Source: Riptortus pedestris
Lineage: Eukaryota > Arthropoda > Insecta > Hemiptera > Alydidae
Reading direction: 5' to 3'
DNA length: 64,000 nucleotides
Assembly: GCA_019009955.1 (NCBI GenBank)
Contig: CM032231.1
Span: 45,347,001 to 45,411,000, forward strand
A program made the position numbers and the translations under genes. A model generated the notes under the pieces. It did not search any database. It was not told the origin of the DNA and worked only from the letters and a program-made list of their open reading frames with translations. Shown here piece after piece: positions 1 through 11,375 of the stretch (position 1 is the first letter of the stretch; the number at the start of each line of letters is the position of its first letter).

Positions 1-138
1 TTCTCCATATATTTTATTTCCGAAATTACTATACTATTAGTTGTCTATGTGTTTATTTATATTTTTCTTGGCCACTATTTTATTGTCAATACATGTAGTA
101 AATAAACGCCCTTTGTGCATGGGTAACGTGCAATGGAA

Positions 139-144
<6 letters not shown>

Positions 145-195
<51 letters not shown>
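145..195. repeat. (TA)n microsatellite
   Basis: An uninterrupted AT dinucleotide run. Bases 1-144 before it hold nothing recognisable. In this window such tracts mostly mark the centre of Rep-A copies, and Rep-A-like sequence follows. Confidence 0.95.
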
Positions 196-197
<2 letters not shown>

Positions 198-528
198 ATA
201 CGCGATATCAAGTTGGATTCAATAACAATTTTGGAATACCCCTGAGGCACCCTCCCCCCCCCCTAATACTCGTCGTCCTTTTGCAGTTATTACCTGAAAT
301 GATCTTTAGTGTTGAATGAAACTGTTAAATATACAGAATGGTATAGATATTATACCATCATAATAACGGAGATATTTTGAATTCTTAAAATCGCCCCCCC
401 CCCTTTAAACACCACGTCCCACTGATTGAAATTGATCTTTAGTTTTACTTAATACCTTTAAATATAGAGTTTCGTAGCAAATTAAACAAAATTTGCAACC
501 ATTAGAGCGTTAACAGACAAGTGTGTGT
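196..528 (+). mobile_element. Rep-A fragment, degenerate
   Basis: Contains the Rep-A core order: 'ataacggagatatttt', a C-rich tract, 'gatctttagttttac', then 'agagcgttaacagacaa'. Both ends are missing and divergence is high, so this is an old copy. Bases 529-1200 downstream show no gene or repeat that I recognise. Confidence 0.6.
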
Positions 529-1200
529 GCATGTGTGTATAAACATAAACACACATACATATTATACAATTTGTTTTTTTAATATAGGTCTCTCCATTTC
601 TGTGATTCACCTTACAATGTTTTCGGAGAGTATTTCGATATGTTTTTTTTCGATCCTCTATCACTGAGTTTACTTCAAATAAACTTATATGTCCCAAACG
701 ACGAAGGTTTCATTTCAAGTTTAATGGAAAAGGGGCATATGAAACAATGAAAGAGGTCAAACATTGCGTCAATGGATTAAACATGTAATTAATTATATTT
801 ACAAATTTTGACAAAGATGACAGTTGGAGATGTTCTCTATTGGCTTTTTCCGCATGGATCAATTTTTTCTTAAGTTTCATCAAATGCCCAATGCATACTG
901 GAAGGTCACATGTCCGACCAAGAAGGAAGAACGTGAACTAGCCAATACCCGGACTGCATTGGCAAAGATGACATCATTCCACATTAAATGATCCAGGTCG
1001 TCCTTTGGAAGAGAATGTAAAAAGGGCTTGAAATTTAAGCTAGTCTAGAGTTATTTTGCGGTGTAAGAGCTATAATCTTATGAGTTAAACTTGAAATTAA
1101 TTGAAGGTTGGAAAAAAATATACAAATAACTGAGGCGAGCAATACAAATGTTTCTGGAAAATGAATAAGCCACAATTCTAGGAAATAGCAAGAGCAATAA
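529..1200. other. Unassigned AT-rich stretch
   Basis: No coding signature, tRNA fold or repeat shared with the rest of the window was recognised here. Confidence 0.5.
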
Positions 1201-1203
1201 ATT

Positions 1204-1325
1204 TTAGCAGATTTCCTTTAGGGGAAATTAGCTATTGAGATTGTACTCATGACGCGATTTTGGAAAAATTTCTTCAAATGTCCATCGATCCTACCCAGGA
1301 GATGACGAAAATGAGGTCAGTTCAA

Positions 1326-1374
<49 letters not shown>

Positions 1375-1480
1375 CGATATATATATATATATATATGTAT
1401 ATAATTTTCGAAAATTCGAAATATCTCCGTTACCATAATTCGGATCGAAAAATTGTGAACCAATCTTATTGAACATTAAA
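1204..1480 (-). mobile_element. Rep-A 3' half with (TA)n
   Basis: Read on the - strand this is a Rep-A tail. On + it starts ttttagcagatttcc, continues with the conserved block 'catcgatcctacccaggaga', then (TA)n at 1333-1398, then 'gaaatatctccgttacc'. The 5' half is missing and the Penelope-like element follows. Confidence 0.8.
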
Positions 1481-1500
1481 TTTTCTCATATTTATTTATA

Positions 1501-2467
1501 GCTGGTGGTGAGGGTGATGAATGGTTAATCACAAAAACTTTTTTATGGCTCCTCACAATTTTATTTCTTATAAACGCTGAGCGCTTTCGGGGACTAGTAG
1601 AGGAGGCAGGAAAAATAACCTTCCTGGACCTAAACATTTATAGGAGCGGAGAGGGGGTTAAATTTTCTATTTATAGAAAGCCGACTTGCACGGACATAAG
1701 TATAAACCAAATGTCTTTCCAACACCCCAGAGTAAAGGAAACCCCTTTCATCTATCTCATTGACAGACTCCTATCTGTTCCAATGGACGATGAAAATTTC
1801 CAGAAAGAATTATGCCATATTTACCACTTAGGAGAACAGAATGGCCATAGTCGCGAATTTATAAGAAAAATATATGGCAGGAGGGTTTCCAAAAAATTGA
1901 TGAGGGAGACTTTTAGGGGTGGGGGGGAAGAGGTTAAATCCTGGGGGAGTATTGCCATATTTGGGCCGGCTTTCGGAAATCCTTGGAAGAAAACTAAACA
2001 GGCAGGGCATTAGAATAGCCTACAGAAAGAGGGCGTCACTTCTGAATTTTGTCTCTAAAATCAAGGATGCTACTCCTCTAGGAGACAGATCAGGGGTGTA
2101 TATGATAAAGTGTGGGATGTGTGAAGCCAGCTACGTTGGGAGGACAGAGAGGAAGTTACGGATCAGGGCTAAGGAACACATGAGAGCAGGCTCAGAGTTT
2201 TATGCACATTGTAAGGAGCACAACCACCATGCTGGAGACCACCGGATAAAATTAATTCATAGTGATGTTACGGGTTATCTGTTGGACATGGTGGAGGCTA
2301 TGGAAATAAAACTTGAAAAAGCCATAAATAAAGGCAATGTCAATGTGCAGACTGACACAAACGCGTCTCTCATGTCCAGACTTGTCTCTGCCCCCTCCCT
2401 AGCGGCTTGGAACGATCCCCTTGGCCTCAGTGCATCGGCAGGGTTTAGCCTAGTAGCAAGTCTATAG
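1501..2467 (+). pseudogene. Penelope-like retroelement: RT C-terminus plus GIY-YIG endonuclease, 5'-truncated, frameshifted
   Basis: The reading frame is open from about 1501. It shows the end of a Penelope-type reverse transcriptase, with 'ITFLDLNIY' then 'FSIYRKPTCTD' near 1620-1700. It runs to about 1918. The conserved linker 'LPYLGRLSEILGRKL' and a GIY-YIG-like endonuclease lie in the next frame, with 'CGMCEASYVGRTERKLRIR' at about 2112-2165 and a downstream 'EAMEIKLEKA' block. The two frames meet at a G-run (1918-1926), so a one-base slip there most simply explains the break. Known Penelope-like elements carry RT and GIY-YIG on one polypeptide and insert by retrotransposition. The RT palm with its catalytic aspartates is absent, so this copy is dead. 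The 3' part remains readable, which suggests a relatively recent insertion. Confidence 0.88.
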
Positions 2468-2765
2468 GATTGCCCTACGCTCTGACGGTAATTTTTGCTT
2501 ATAATATTACTTTAATGTTGAAATAGTAATTATGAATTTGTTATATTTTAATTGTAAATGTGTTTTTAAGTTAGGTGTTATTATTGTAAAAAAATTTTAT
2601 AATGTTATAGACGTTTTTGTTATAAATAGTAGTCAGCCCAAGGCCTTGAGGATTTCTCACTGGCCTTATAACCATTGAAATTTAATTTGATGGTATGAGA
2701 ATTGTGATGATGAAGCCATTAATAAAAATTGACTACTTCATAGCATAAGACACTTTTGTCTTCTC
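2468..2765 (+). other. 3' untranslated part of the Penelope-like element
   Basis: AT-rich non-coding DNA that follows the GIY-YIG stop. It has an AATAAA-like 'attaataaaaatt' near 2717. The true 3' border is uncertain. Confidence 0.45.
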
Positions 2766-2871
2766 CCATTTATTAAAGACTAACACAGCGATTTATAATA
2801 AGTGAAATGCCAAAATACCCAGTTTCCTTGAATCATGGATTGTCAAAAACTGCCATCAAAGTAGGCTCCTA

Positions 2872-2916
2872 TTTTAGCAGATGACCAAAGTGAGGTTCCT
2901 TAAAACTATTTATATG

Positions 2917-2973
<57 letters not shown>

Positions 2974-3200
2974 CTATTAAAGCTCTTGCGGTCACAATTT
3001 TTGTTTGATCGTTACCGACTCTATATTAAAACTTTTTATGTAAAACTAAAGATTAGGTTCGTTAATGACTGAAGTCTGACCAGTGGAAAAAGTGGTTTAG
3101 AGGGATTAACAAAATTTAAAAAAATCACTTTTATTAGCAGTCACATAAAAAAAAATGTATATAACCAATTCTGTTGAAAATGAGATCCGACACTTGAGTA
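2872..3200 (-). mobile_element. Rep-A fragment with (TA)n(TG)n
   Basis: On + it starts 'ttttagcagatgacc'. A (TA)n(TG)n tract at 2921-2971 follows, then 'gcggtcacaatttttgtttgatcgttacc' (split here by variants), 'aggttcgttaatgac' and 'gaccagtgg'. This is the Rep-A order read backwards. Confidence 0.75.
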
Positions 3201-3259
3201 CACCACTAATTCTCAAAGTAAATCAACTAAAATAGTTTATTGGAAACAATGTAAATTTA

Positions 3260-3850
3260 GATTTAGCGTAAAATCATTGATTTTATTTCATCATTTATCT
3301 CAGAATGAAAAAGTTCTACGAGAACAATATTTAGTATTAAGGCTTCACATAAAGTGCTTCATAATATAACAGCTTATTGTTAATATGACATGAGTAGGAT
3401 TGGGGTTTATTGAAGGCCGATAACTAAAAAATGCAAATATCTCGGTTAATAATCAGTGAAAAAAAAACATACATAACAACATTTATGAAACGTTAAATTG
3501 GCAATGAGATTTGTCCTATAGACATTTTCGATCTGACGAATAATTACGGAAATATTAAGAATTTTCGAAATCCCCCTCTAAATTCCCCCTCACACTGATC
3601 GGATTTCAGCCATTAACGAAATTTGATCTTTTACATGAAACAGTTAAATTTCGAGTTTGGTAACGATCTAACAAAAATTGCGAGCGCCAGAGCGTTACAG
3701 ACAAATATACATATATAGTTTTGAACGGTACTCATTTTCGTCATCATCTGAATGGGATCGATGGACATTTGAGGAAATTTTTCAAAAATCGCGTCATGAG
3801 CGCGACAGCAATAGTAGATTTTCCTTAAAAGAAATCTGCTCAAAAGTGCA
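3260..3850 (+). mobile_element. Rep-A copy, 5'-truncated
   Basis: Has 'aatatttagtattaaggcttc', 'gcaaatatctcggtt', 'gatctttt...catgaaacag', 'attgcgagcgcc', the 'catttt cgtcatc' block and the end 'gaaatctgctcaaaa'. The GTCCGTCACGC start is missing. Bases 3851-4338 hold nothing recognisable. Confidence 0.8.
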
Positions 3851-4338
3851 TGTCTTCATTACAATTTAAACATGATGCCTGTTTATTGCACTTGCTCAAA
3901 ATTAGACATTTCCAATGAACTATTACAGAGTTTGAAATATGGTTTCTTGTAATTTCTGATCCTTAGGAAGAATATGAGTAGCCATCGAGGGAAGCCAAAG
4001 AGTTTTGAGGAGAGAAAGCTTCTGACTGGCTTCAAAATCGATGAGACTTGCCTCTCCTACTTCCATGCTCCAACTCTAACCATCCCGGGCCCGGCTCTTA
4101 AGTCCTAACATACAGCTTCACCTTGAAAAAAGGGAAATAAAATTGTTTCTACGGAATAAATTATCTCAAACTAAGAACTGAGAGAATTTGTAGAGTAAGT
4201 GTTAAATATGTACATTAAGAACTCCAGAGCATCCTTGATACAAATAGTGTCATAACTTTGTTTTATATATTATATTCCGAATGAGTGGTTCTTTATCCAT
4301 TGTATGTAGCAACATAATACATGGAGGTTTTATACATT

Positions 4339-5197
4339 GGGGAAAGTGGGGTAAAACCGGGTAGCAAAGGCTTGAAGGCTTCCAGAAACCACAATTTTTA
4401 CCACAAATAAGTAAAAATTTGTTGATATAAAGTCTACATATCTATTAACTATCTGCAGAATCAAAAACAAAATCTAAATTTTTAAAGAAGTTTTACCCTA
4501 GTATTTTTGTAAAAAGTCATTTTGCCCGGTTTTACCCCACTAGTAGGGTAAAACCGGATACATATGTTTTTCTTATGGGAAAATAAAAATGTAAAGATTT
4601 TTAATCAAATTAATGTTTTTTTGTTAATAAAAATGTTGTTTGAAGTATTAAAACAAACCTCCCTTTTGGGAACAATATAAACAAATAACATTAATATTTT
4701 TTAGCTATTTCAAAAAGTAAATTCATAGTTGCAAGATTTATCATATTGTTTGTCATTATACATGCTTTTACAGTGAAATAGTTAAAGAAAATTACGTAAA
4801 ATTATACTTTTCATGTTTCGAGAATCGTGGCATAGCTGCTACCCGGTTTTACCCCGTATTTTTAAATAAAACATTGCGGTCATACCAAACGATAAAGACA
4901 GTTACTTAGTGCTAAAATAAAGGTAATTAAAACTTGTACTAAGGGAACTACATACCTGTATTCTAATTGGAATAGGAGCGAAGTACAATCAAAAACCTTT
5001 TCCTCCAAAATCAAAAGCAGGTTCCACGAAAACTGAATTGTTGTCACTGCCAAGAAACAAAAGCGGCGTAATGGCCGCTGCTTCTTCTTCAAAGGTGGAC
5101 CCTAGTTCCTCTGTTATCAGCCCGACTGCAGTACACACATCAGCTAAGAGGAGGTACCCGGTTTGCTCCCGACTACCGCTTTTACCCTACTCTCCCC
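4339..5197. mobile_element. TIR element rich in GGGTAAAACCGG motifs, about 860 bp
   Basis: The left end GGGGAAAGTGGGGTAAAACC and the right end (reverse complement GGGGAGAGTAGGGTAAAAGC) form imperfect terminal inverted repeats of about 20 bp. GGGTAAAACCGG recurs inside, including a palindrome with an 8-nt spacer at 4526-4557 and another copy near 4842. There is no transposase ORF, so it is non-autonomous. No target-site duplication is obvious, and I cannot assign a superfamily. Confidence 0.7.
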
Positions 5198-5431
5198 TAT
5201 ATCGTTTTCCTGAACAATCCTGCGTCACATTTTAGTGTCCGTTTTCCTTGGACCACAGTTCTGGATAAGACAATCACATAGGTATCAAAGGTACAGTCCT
5301 CTACGTGCCCAAACGAAAAATCTTTGAACAAATTTAGATTCCTGAAAAGCTGTAAGTAGTGTTGTTTATGATTATTTTCATGATATTGATATACTTCGAG
5401 CCCCTGATTCTATCCTGTGCCACTTGTTCTA

Positions 5432-6520
5432 AAGGTATCTATTATTACTTGTTGTTAAGGTATTTGTTATTATTAATTGTTGTTAAGGTATTTTTTATTG
5501 TTACTTGTTGTTAACGTATTTATTATTGTTACTTGTTGTTAAGGTATTTGTTATTGTTACTTGTTGTTAAGGTATTTATTATTGTTGCTTGTTGTTAAGG
5601 TATTTGTTATTATTACTTGTTGTTAAGGTATTTGTTATTATTACTTGTTGTTAAGGTATTTGTTATTATTACTTGTTGTTAAGGTATTTGTTATTATTAC
5701 TTGTTGTTAAGGTATTTGTTATTGTTACTTGTTGTTAAGGTATTTATTATTGTTACTTGTTGTTAAGGTATTTGTTATTATTACTTGTTGTTAAGGTATT
5801 TGTTATTATTACTTGTTGTTAAGGTATTTGTTATTGTTACTTGTTGTTAAGGTATTTATTATTGTTACTTGTTGTTAGGTATTTGTTATTATTACTTGTT
5901 GTTAAGGTATTTGTTATTATTACTTGTTGTTAAGGTATTTGTTATTATTACTTGTTGTTAAGGTATTTGTTATTGTTACTTGTTGTTAAGGTATTTATTA
6001 TTGTTACTTGTTGTTAAGGTATTTGTTATTATTACTTGTTGTTAAGGTATTTGTTATTGTTACTTGTTGTTAAGGTATTTATTATTGTTACTTGTTGTTA
6101 GGTATTTGTTATTATTACTTGTTGTTAAGGTATTTGTTATTATTACTTGTTGTTAAGGTATTTGTTATTATTACTTGTTGTTAAGGTATTTGTTATTGTT
6201 ACTTGTTGTTAAGGTATTTATTATTGTTACTTGTTGTTAAGGTATTTGTTATTATTACTTGTTGTTAAGGTATTTGTTATTATTACTTGTTGTTAAGGTA
6301 TTTGTTATTATTACTTGTTGTTAAGGTATTTGTTATTATTACTTGTTGTTAAGGTATTTGTTATTATTACTTGTTGTTAAGGTATTTGTTATTATTACTT
6401 GTTGTTAAGGTATTTGTTATTGTTACTTGTTGTTAAGGTATTTATTATTGTTACTTGTTGTTAGGTATTTGTTATTATTACTTGTTGTTAAGGTATTTTT
6501 TGTTATTGTCACCTGCTGTT
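5432..6520. repeat. 28-bp minisatellite, 38 units plus a degenerate end
   Basis: The unit is aaggtatttgttattattac followed by ttgttgtt. Counting the 'aaggt' starts from 5432 to 6490 gives 38 units. The first is 25 bp, and three 27-bp units have lost one A ('gttaggt', ending near 5878, 6102 and 6463). Three sub-types recur: A (gttattattac), B (gttattgttac) and C (attattgttac). Their order is A4BC, A2BC', A3BC, A1BC', A3BC, A6BC', A, where C' is the 27-bp form. The array is not coding. Confidence 0.95.
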
Positions 6521-6850
6521 ACTTTTGAAAGGGCAAATCACCTTCGATGTGGTGTCCATAAATAAATAATAGACAAATAATAGAGTTTGTTATATTTATC
6601 ACCAATTCTTTTAAAACATACCTTCCGTTGATAGCAGTCTAAAGTCATGTACGAGGTGGGTGTGCGACTCAGTAAAATCACAGGGCCATAATGGGTTGTT
6701 TATCACTTTAAATCTGATAAGGTTCATTTTAATTGTCCCATGTCATTTTAGAAATAGCGTTGTGTAAAAGTCAGTAGGTGTTTATTTTCTTTTTCAAATA
6801 TTTTCTAATGTCTTTAAGTGTTTTCCTTTATTTGTTCTTGTACTATTAGT
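6521..6850. other. Unassigned stretch between minisatellite and Rep-A
   Basis: AT-rich. No coding or repeat signature was recognised. Confidence 0.5.
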
Positions 6851-6854
6851 TAAA

Positions 6855-7310
6855 AACTCCATCTCGCAGGGGCTGCATAAACTAAGCAGACTTTCCACGT
6901 GAAGTTTTACAATAGAGAAATCTGCATACTAATAACAGTAGTAGTAAGAATCTCTAAACCAATTCACGGACGAAAAGTTAGGGAAACGGCCAGACTAGCT
7001 TTCGGTAGAGAGTCCCGAGTATAGCCGACCACACAAACAATGCAAATGCAAATATCTTGGTAAATATTCAAGATAGAGAATAAATGTATGGAACAATATT
7101 TAGAGTAAATTTGCAATAAGATTTTTCGATCCGATGCATAATAACGGAGATATTTCAAATTTTCAAAAATACCCCCTCTCACTGGTCGGATTTCAGCCAT
7201 TAACGAACTTGATCTTTCTTTTTACATAAATCGATTAAATACCGATTTTGGTAACGATCAAGCAAAAATTGCGACCGCTAGAGCGTTAACAGACAAATAT
7301 ATATGAATAT
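6855..7310 (+). mobile_element. Rep-A copy, 3'-truncated
   Basis: The start 'cgcaggggctgcataaacta' is followed by 'cacgtgaagttttacaatag', 'gcaaatatcttggta' and the core down to 'agagcgttaacagacaaata'. The palindromic tail is absent. Confidence 0.85.
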
Positions 7311-7435
7311 GTAAAAATAGAGTGGCTGATATTTTGTTTTTATATAACTTTATTTTTGTTTAAAAATTAAATATAACCCTTTGTTTTATCACTTGACACG
7401 GATTGTGCTAAAAGGTCTAGAGCAATAAATAAAAA

Positions 7436-8000
7436 AAAAGTCCGTCACGCAGGGGCCCTCGTGAAGTTAAACAATAGAGAAATCTCCATACGAGAGCCGA
7501 ACAGTTACGGCAAATGACCGAACTAGCTTTTGGCGGGATATTCAGTCATCCGTTATCGGCCACCAATTAATAAAAATGCAAATATCTCGGTTAGTATTCA
7601 AGATAGAGAATAAATGTATAGAGTAATATTTATAGTAAATTTAATTTACAATATGATTGGTTCTATACAATGTTTTGATCATACGTATGGTAAAGGAGAT
7701 ATTTCATATTTTCGATCATCCCCCCTCTAAACCCCCCCCCTCCCACTTGCCCGATTTCAGCCATTAACGAACTTGATATGTCTTTTTGCATAAAACGTTC
7801 AAATATCGAGTTTGGTAACGATCAAACAAAAATTGCGACCGCTAGAGCGTTAACAGACAAATATATAATTTATTTAATATATAATTTTGAACGGAGCTCA
7901 TTTTCGTCATCTCCTGGGTAGGATCGATGGACATTTGAAGAAATGTTTCGAAAATCGCGTCATGAGTACGACCTCAATAGCTGAAGGGAAATCTGCTAAA
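7436..8000 (+). mobile_element. Rep-A copy with both termini
   Basis: Starts aaaaagtccgtcacgcagg and ends 'gaaatctgctaaaatt'. It carries the diagnostic variants 'gaacggagctc' and 'gaagaaatgtttcg', shared only with the copy at 12.5-13.45 kb. That links it to the segmental duplication that follows. Confidence 0.88.
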
Positions 8001-8155
8001 ATTATTGTAGGACGATCTTGTTCTTTATTCCATTATATATTCTAAATAATGTTTATTGAGCCCCCTTCCTCTTTGAAGGAGCTTTCAGTTTCCAATTTAT
8101 TGAGAAGTCTCTCGATTCCTTTTGATTCGGTATAAATTGACTTGATTGCATCAGA

Positions 8156-8650
8156 GAGGTTCTTTAGACCATTCTTTTTTTACCTTACGAATCCACATAT
8201 TTTTCTACACGGTTGTTGAAAGTGATAAATCAGACTTCGACCCCAGGAAGGTCTAAATTAATTTTGCGAACTTCGTTTGAAGTATTTCAATGGGATGATT
8301 CGATTGAAGCAGGGACGTCCTATATTTTCCCCTCCGCTCAAAAAGCTCGCTTTTAACTAATAAATTGTTTTATCGTCCTGCAGTGAACATCAATCGATTA
8401 TTATAAAGTCTTACTAGACTGCTCCAAAATAGAATAATCTATAAGTCTATGAGAACTTATTTACATGATTTGCAATCCACGTATTGTGTGCGTGCTTGTG
8501 TGTATGATAGACAAATAAGCAATTTGGAAAATTCTTCCATGGATATAATAACAATGTTGTTCCAATCGTCCGAGATTTATTTCTTCCCAGATAAAAAAAA
8601 AAAAAAAAAAAAACTGTATTAGTAGCAAATATCTATGTTTTCTTTTTAAA
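8156..8650 (+). repeat. Segmental duplication, copy 1 (partner 13451-13944)
   Basis: About 490 bp, beginning 'gaggttctttagaccattc' and ending 'gttttctttttaaa', matches 13451-13944 in the same orientation with few changes. Differences include a 19-nt stretch near 8553 and the poly-A length. Content is non-coding and not otherwise recognised. Confidence 0.9.
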
Positions 8651-9095
8651 AGTCCGTCACGCAGGGGCTGCGTAAACTAAGTAGATTTCCCACGTGAAGT
8701 TTTACAATAAAGAAATCTCCATACGAGTACCGACTGTTACGGAAATGGCCAAAGCTAGTTTGGCAGGAAGCGACCATAGCTCGTCCGTTACACTTAATAA
8801 AAATGCAAATATCTCGGTTAATATTCAAGATAGAGCATACATTTATGTAACAATATAGTAAAATTAATTTGCAATTACATTCCTTCTATACAATTTTTCG
8901 ATCTGACGTATAGTAACGGAGATATTTGGAATTTTCGTAATGCTCTGTCCCTCTAAACGCCCCCTCCCACTTGTCCGATTTCAGCTGTCAACGAACTTGA
9001 TCTTTCTTTTTTTATAAAACGATTAAATACCTAGTTTGGTGACGATTAAACAAAAATAGCGACCTCCCTCATTTGGTGCGTAAAAAGACAATATT
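8648..9095 (+). mobile_element. Rep-A copy, 3'-truncated
   Basis: Starts aaaagtccgtcacgcagg exactly at the end of duplication copy 1. It continues through 'gcaaatatctcggttaatat' and the C-rich block to 'acaaaaatagcgacc'. Confidence 0.85.
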
Positions 9096-9159
9096 AGTTT
9101 GAGGCACCCCGAAACACTGCTCCGACTCTTTTGGGCACATGGCATTGGGCAGCAGGCAG

Positions 9160-9770
9160 TTTTAGCAGGTGAAAGAAATTAGTCAATTGTACTCATCACG
9201 TAATTTTCGAAAATTTTCTTCAAAGTTCCATCGATCGTACTAAAATGAGGTTCGTGCAAAACTATATGATATGAATATATCGTCAGTTAAGATTTTACGT
9301 TCTGAAGTACAATGGAGTCAACTCCACACTCGAAGTTTAGCAACTTCATGGAAAACTAAAGATTATAGATTACATGAGTACAACTATGGTCAGGCTTTGG
9401 GATGGTGCCATAGCACCGAAAGGGCCTTGCCACGTGTACTCGACCTTCAGCTAGTAACGACATCTAGCGACACCTATGAACATAGCTCTAAACATTTTAT
9501 CAGGAAATGACTAAAATAGGCCTTGGGCAAGGGGGGGGGGTTAAATAGAGAAATAATTGAAAATTCCAAATATCTCGATTACTAACAACTAAAAATTGTA
9601 AATATCAATGTACTAGTAATTTTGTTTTTCTACAACTATTGTTTTATAAATGTTTTCTCTAACTCGAATATTAACGGAGTTATTTTAATTTTTTTTTTTT
9701 GGTTTCAGCCTTTTGTAAATCCTAATTTCAATTACCTCAGTCAATAAACATATCACGTAAAACTAAAATT
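9160..9770 (-). mobile_element. Rep-A fragments, mosaic
   Basis: 9160-9265 matches the Rep-A tail read on the - strand ('ttttagcagg', 'catcgatcgtac'). 9490-9770 matches its core ('ggaaatgactaaaatagg', G-run, 'ccaaatatctcgatt'). The 220 bp between them (9271-9490) are not recognised. An open frame there shows no family resemblance. Confidence 0.6.
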
Positions 9771-10146
9771 TGAATTCCAGTTCACAAGGGCTTCTTACTG
9801 CGGGAGAAATAGAGAATAAATGATGAGACGAGATCTTATTCTCTATCTTATCATCTACTTATTGCATTATATTCCAGTGCATGAGAAATTTCCTTAATTC
9901 ACACAGCACCTACGTGACAAACTGAGCAAGATCACTCAGGTAATTAAATTTATGAACTATATGAGGAGTTTAATTTTATACATCATATGTATCGCGACAA
10001 ACTAACTTAAAATATAAGCTTAACTTACGATAACTAGCGAAATTTACTTGTTTATATACCTACTATTGGAATAATGGATTTCTATAGAAATCTCATGAGT
10101 GTGAATGGTGGATAGATGGACGCTATAAACTTATATTTGAGTTAAA

Positions 10147-10350
10147 TTATTATTATTATTTATTAACGTCCACTTATTGCAACTCAGGCTAATTGGGACG
10201 GGTTATCTACAAGTTACCACCCTTTTCTAGCCAGGGTGGGATTTTAGGATGTTATTTAATGAATTTCGTCACTAAATAATTTTCTTTGCCCAGGCGAGAA
10301 TCAAACTCGCCACTCTAGGTTTGCCATGTGAGATAAAGGTCAATGCAACT
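10147..10350 (-). repeat. tRNA-derived SINE, copy 1
   Basis: Reads on - as a box-B-like region (tggcgagtttgattctcgcc), then 'attcattaaataacatcc', 'agaaaagggtggtaac', 'acccgtcccaattagcc' and an (ATA)n tail. The box A end is truncated. Bases 9771-10146 show nothing recognisable. Confidence 0.85.
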
Positions 10351-10439
10351 AGAATTTTATGAAATAAAGTGTACGATAAGATGGGTTATATAACATTCTT
10401 CTTTCCGAAGCATAGTATGGATGTAGGTTTACTTACTTT

Positions 10440-11375
10440 AGACTGGATAGAAAATCGCACCATGAGTACAACCTCCGTAGCTGATTTCCCTCAAGGGAAA
10501 TCTGTTAAAATGCAATTAACTACGCTAATATTTGAACTATGACAAAAAAGTACAGAACTCCAAATGATGGAAATCGACATTATTCTAAATAACAGATATA
10601 TTAACGACTTTTCATTTCGACACATCTTTCAGCCATTACTCCTTATCCCATTCCTTTCATGGAAGAGCTTATATTAAAATAAAGCCTGTTACGCAGGGGC
10701 TGCGTAAACTAAGCAGATTTCCCTCGTGAAGTTTAACAACAGATAAATCTACATACTGATAACTCAACACCACCGTGAATATTAAGGGAATAAATACAAA
10801 CGGTAATAAGAAATCATTCAGTCAATGTTAATGACATACCGACGGGAAGCGCCTTCAATATAAACAAACAGGTCTGCCAACCTCTCACCAGAAAGAAAAA
10901 CAGTTACTGAAATATATCAGAATATAACATATTAATTATATTGAAAACTATATCAAACCCTGTAATTTATAATGAATCAGAATAATTATCATCTCAATCA
11001 ATCAAATTTTAGTAGTCCAAGAACGTGAGACGGTGGGGGGGGGGAGGTTACCAGAACATATTTCTCATGTAATAAAGATCTCTTGAAAACAAAGTTTGGT
11101 ATTTAATCTTCGAATATGTGGTTTATTATATACCCGGAGTACTGTTTATGTAACATAAGTAGAAGTTGGGGTTTGCAGAAAAATGCAAATATCTTGGTTA
11201 TTATTCGAGATAGAAAATAAATGTATAAAACAATATTTATAGTACAATATTATTTAATTTACAATAAGATTGGTTCTATACACATTTTTTTCAATCGGAC
11301 GTATAGTAACGGAGATATATCAAATTTTCAAATTTCTCCCCCTCTAAGCCCCTTTTAAGGGAAAACTGCTAAAAT
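10440..11375 (+). mobile_element. Rep-A tail fragment and a second, internally deleted copy
   Basis: 10440-10516 is an isolated Rep-A 3' tail ('ctgatttccctcaagggaaatctgttaaaa'-type end, split by variants). 10676-11375 starts 'gcctgttacgcaggggctgcg' and ends 'aactgctaaaat'. It jumps from the C-rich core directly to the tail, so the (TA)n block is deleted. Confidence 0.8.

Noticed and set aside
5432..6520. CRISPR-like array
   Set aside because: Units are contiguous 28-bp repeats without unique spacers, so it is a minisatellite in a eukaryotic genome.
8690..8700. CACGTG E-boxes in Rep-A 5' ends as regulatory sites
   Set aside because: They are fixed parts of the repeat ('cccacgtgaag') in most copies and need not be functional at any one place.
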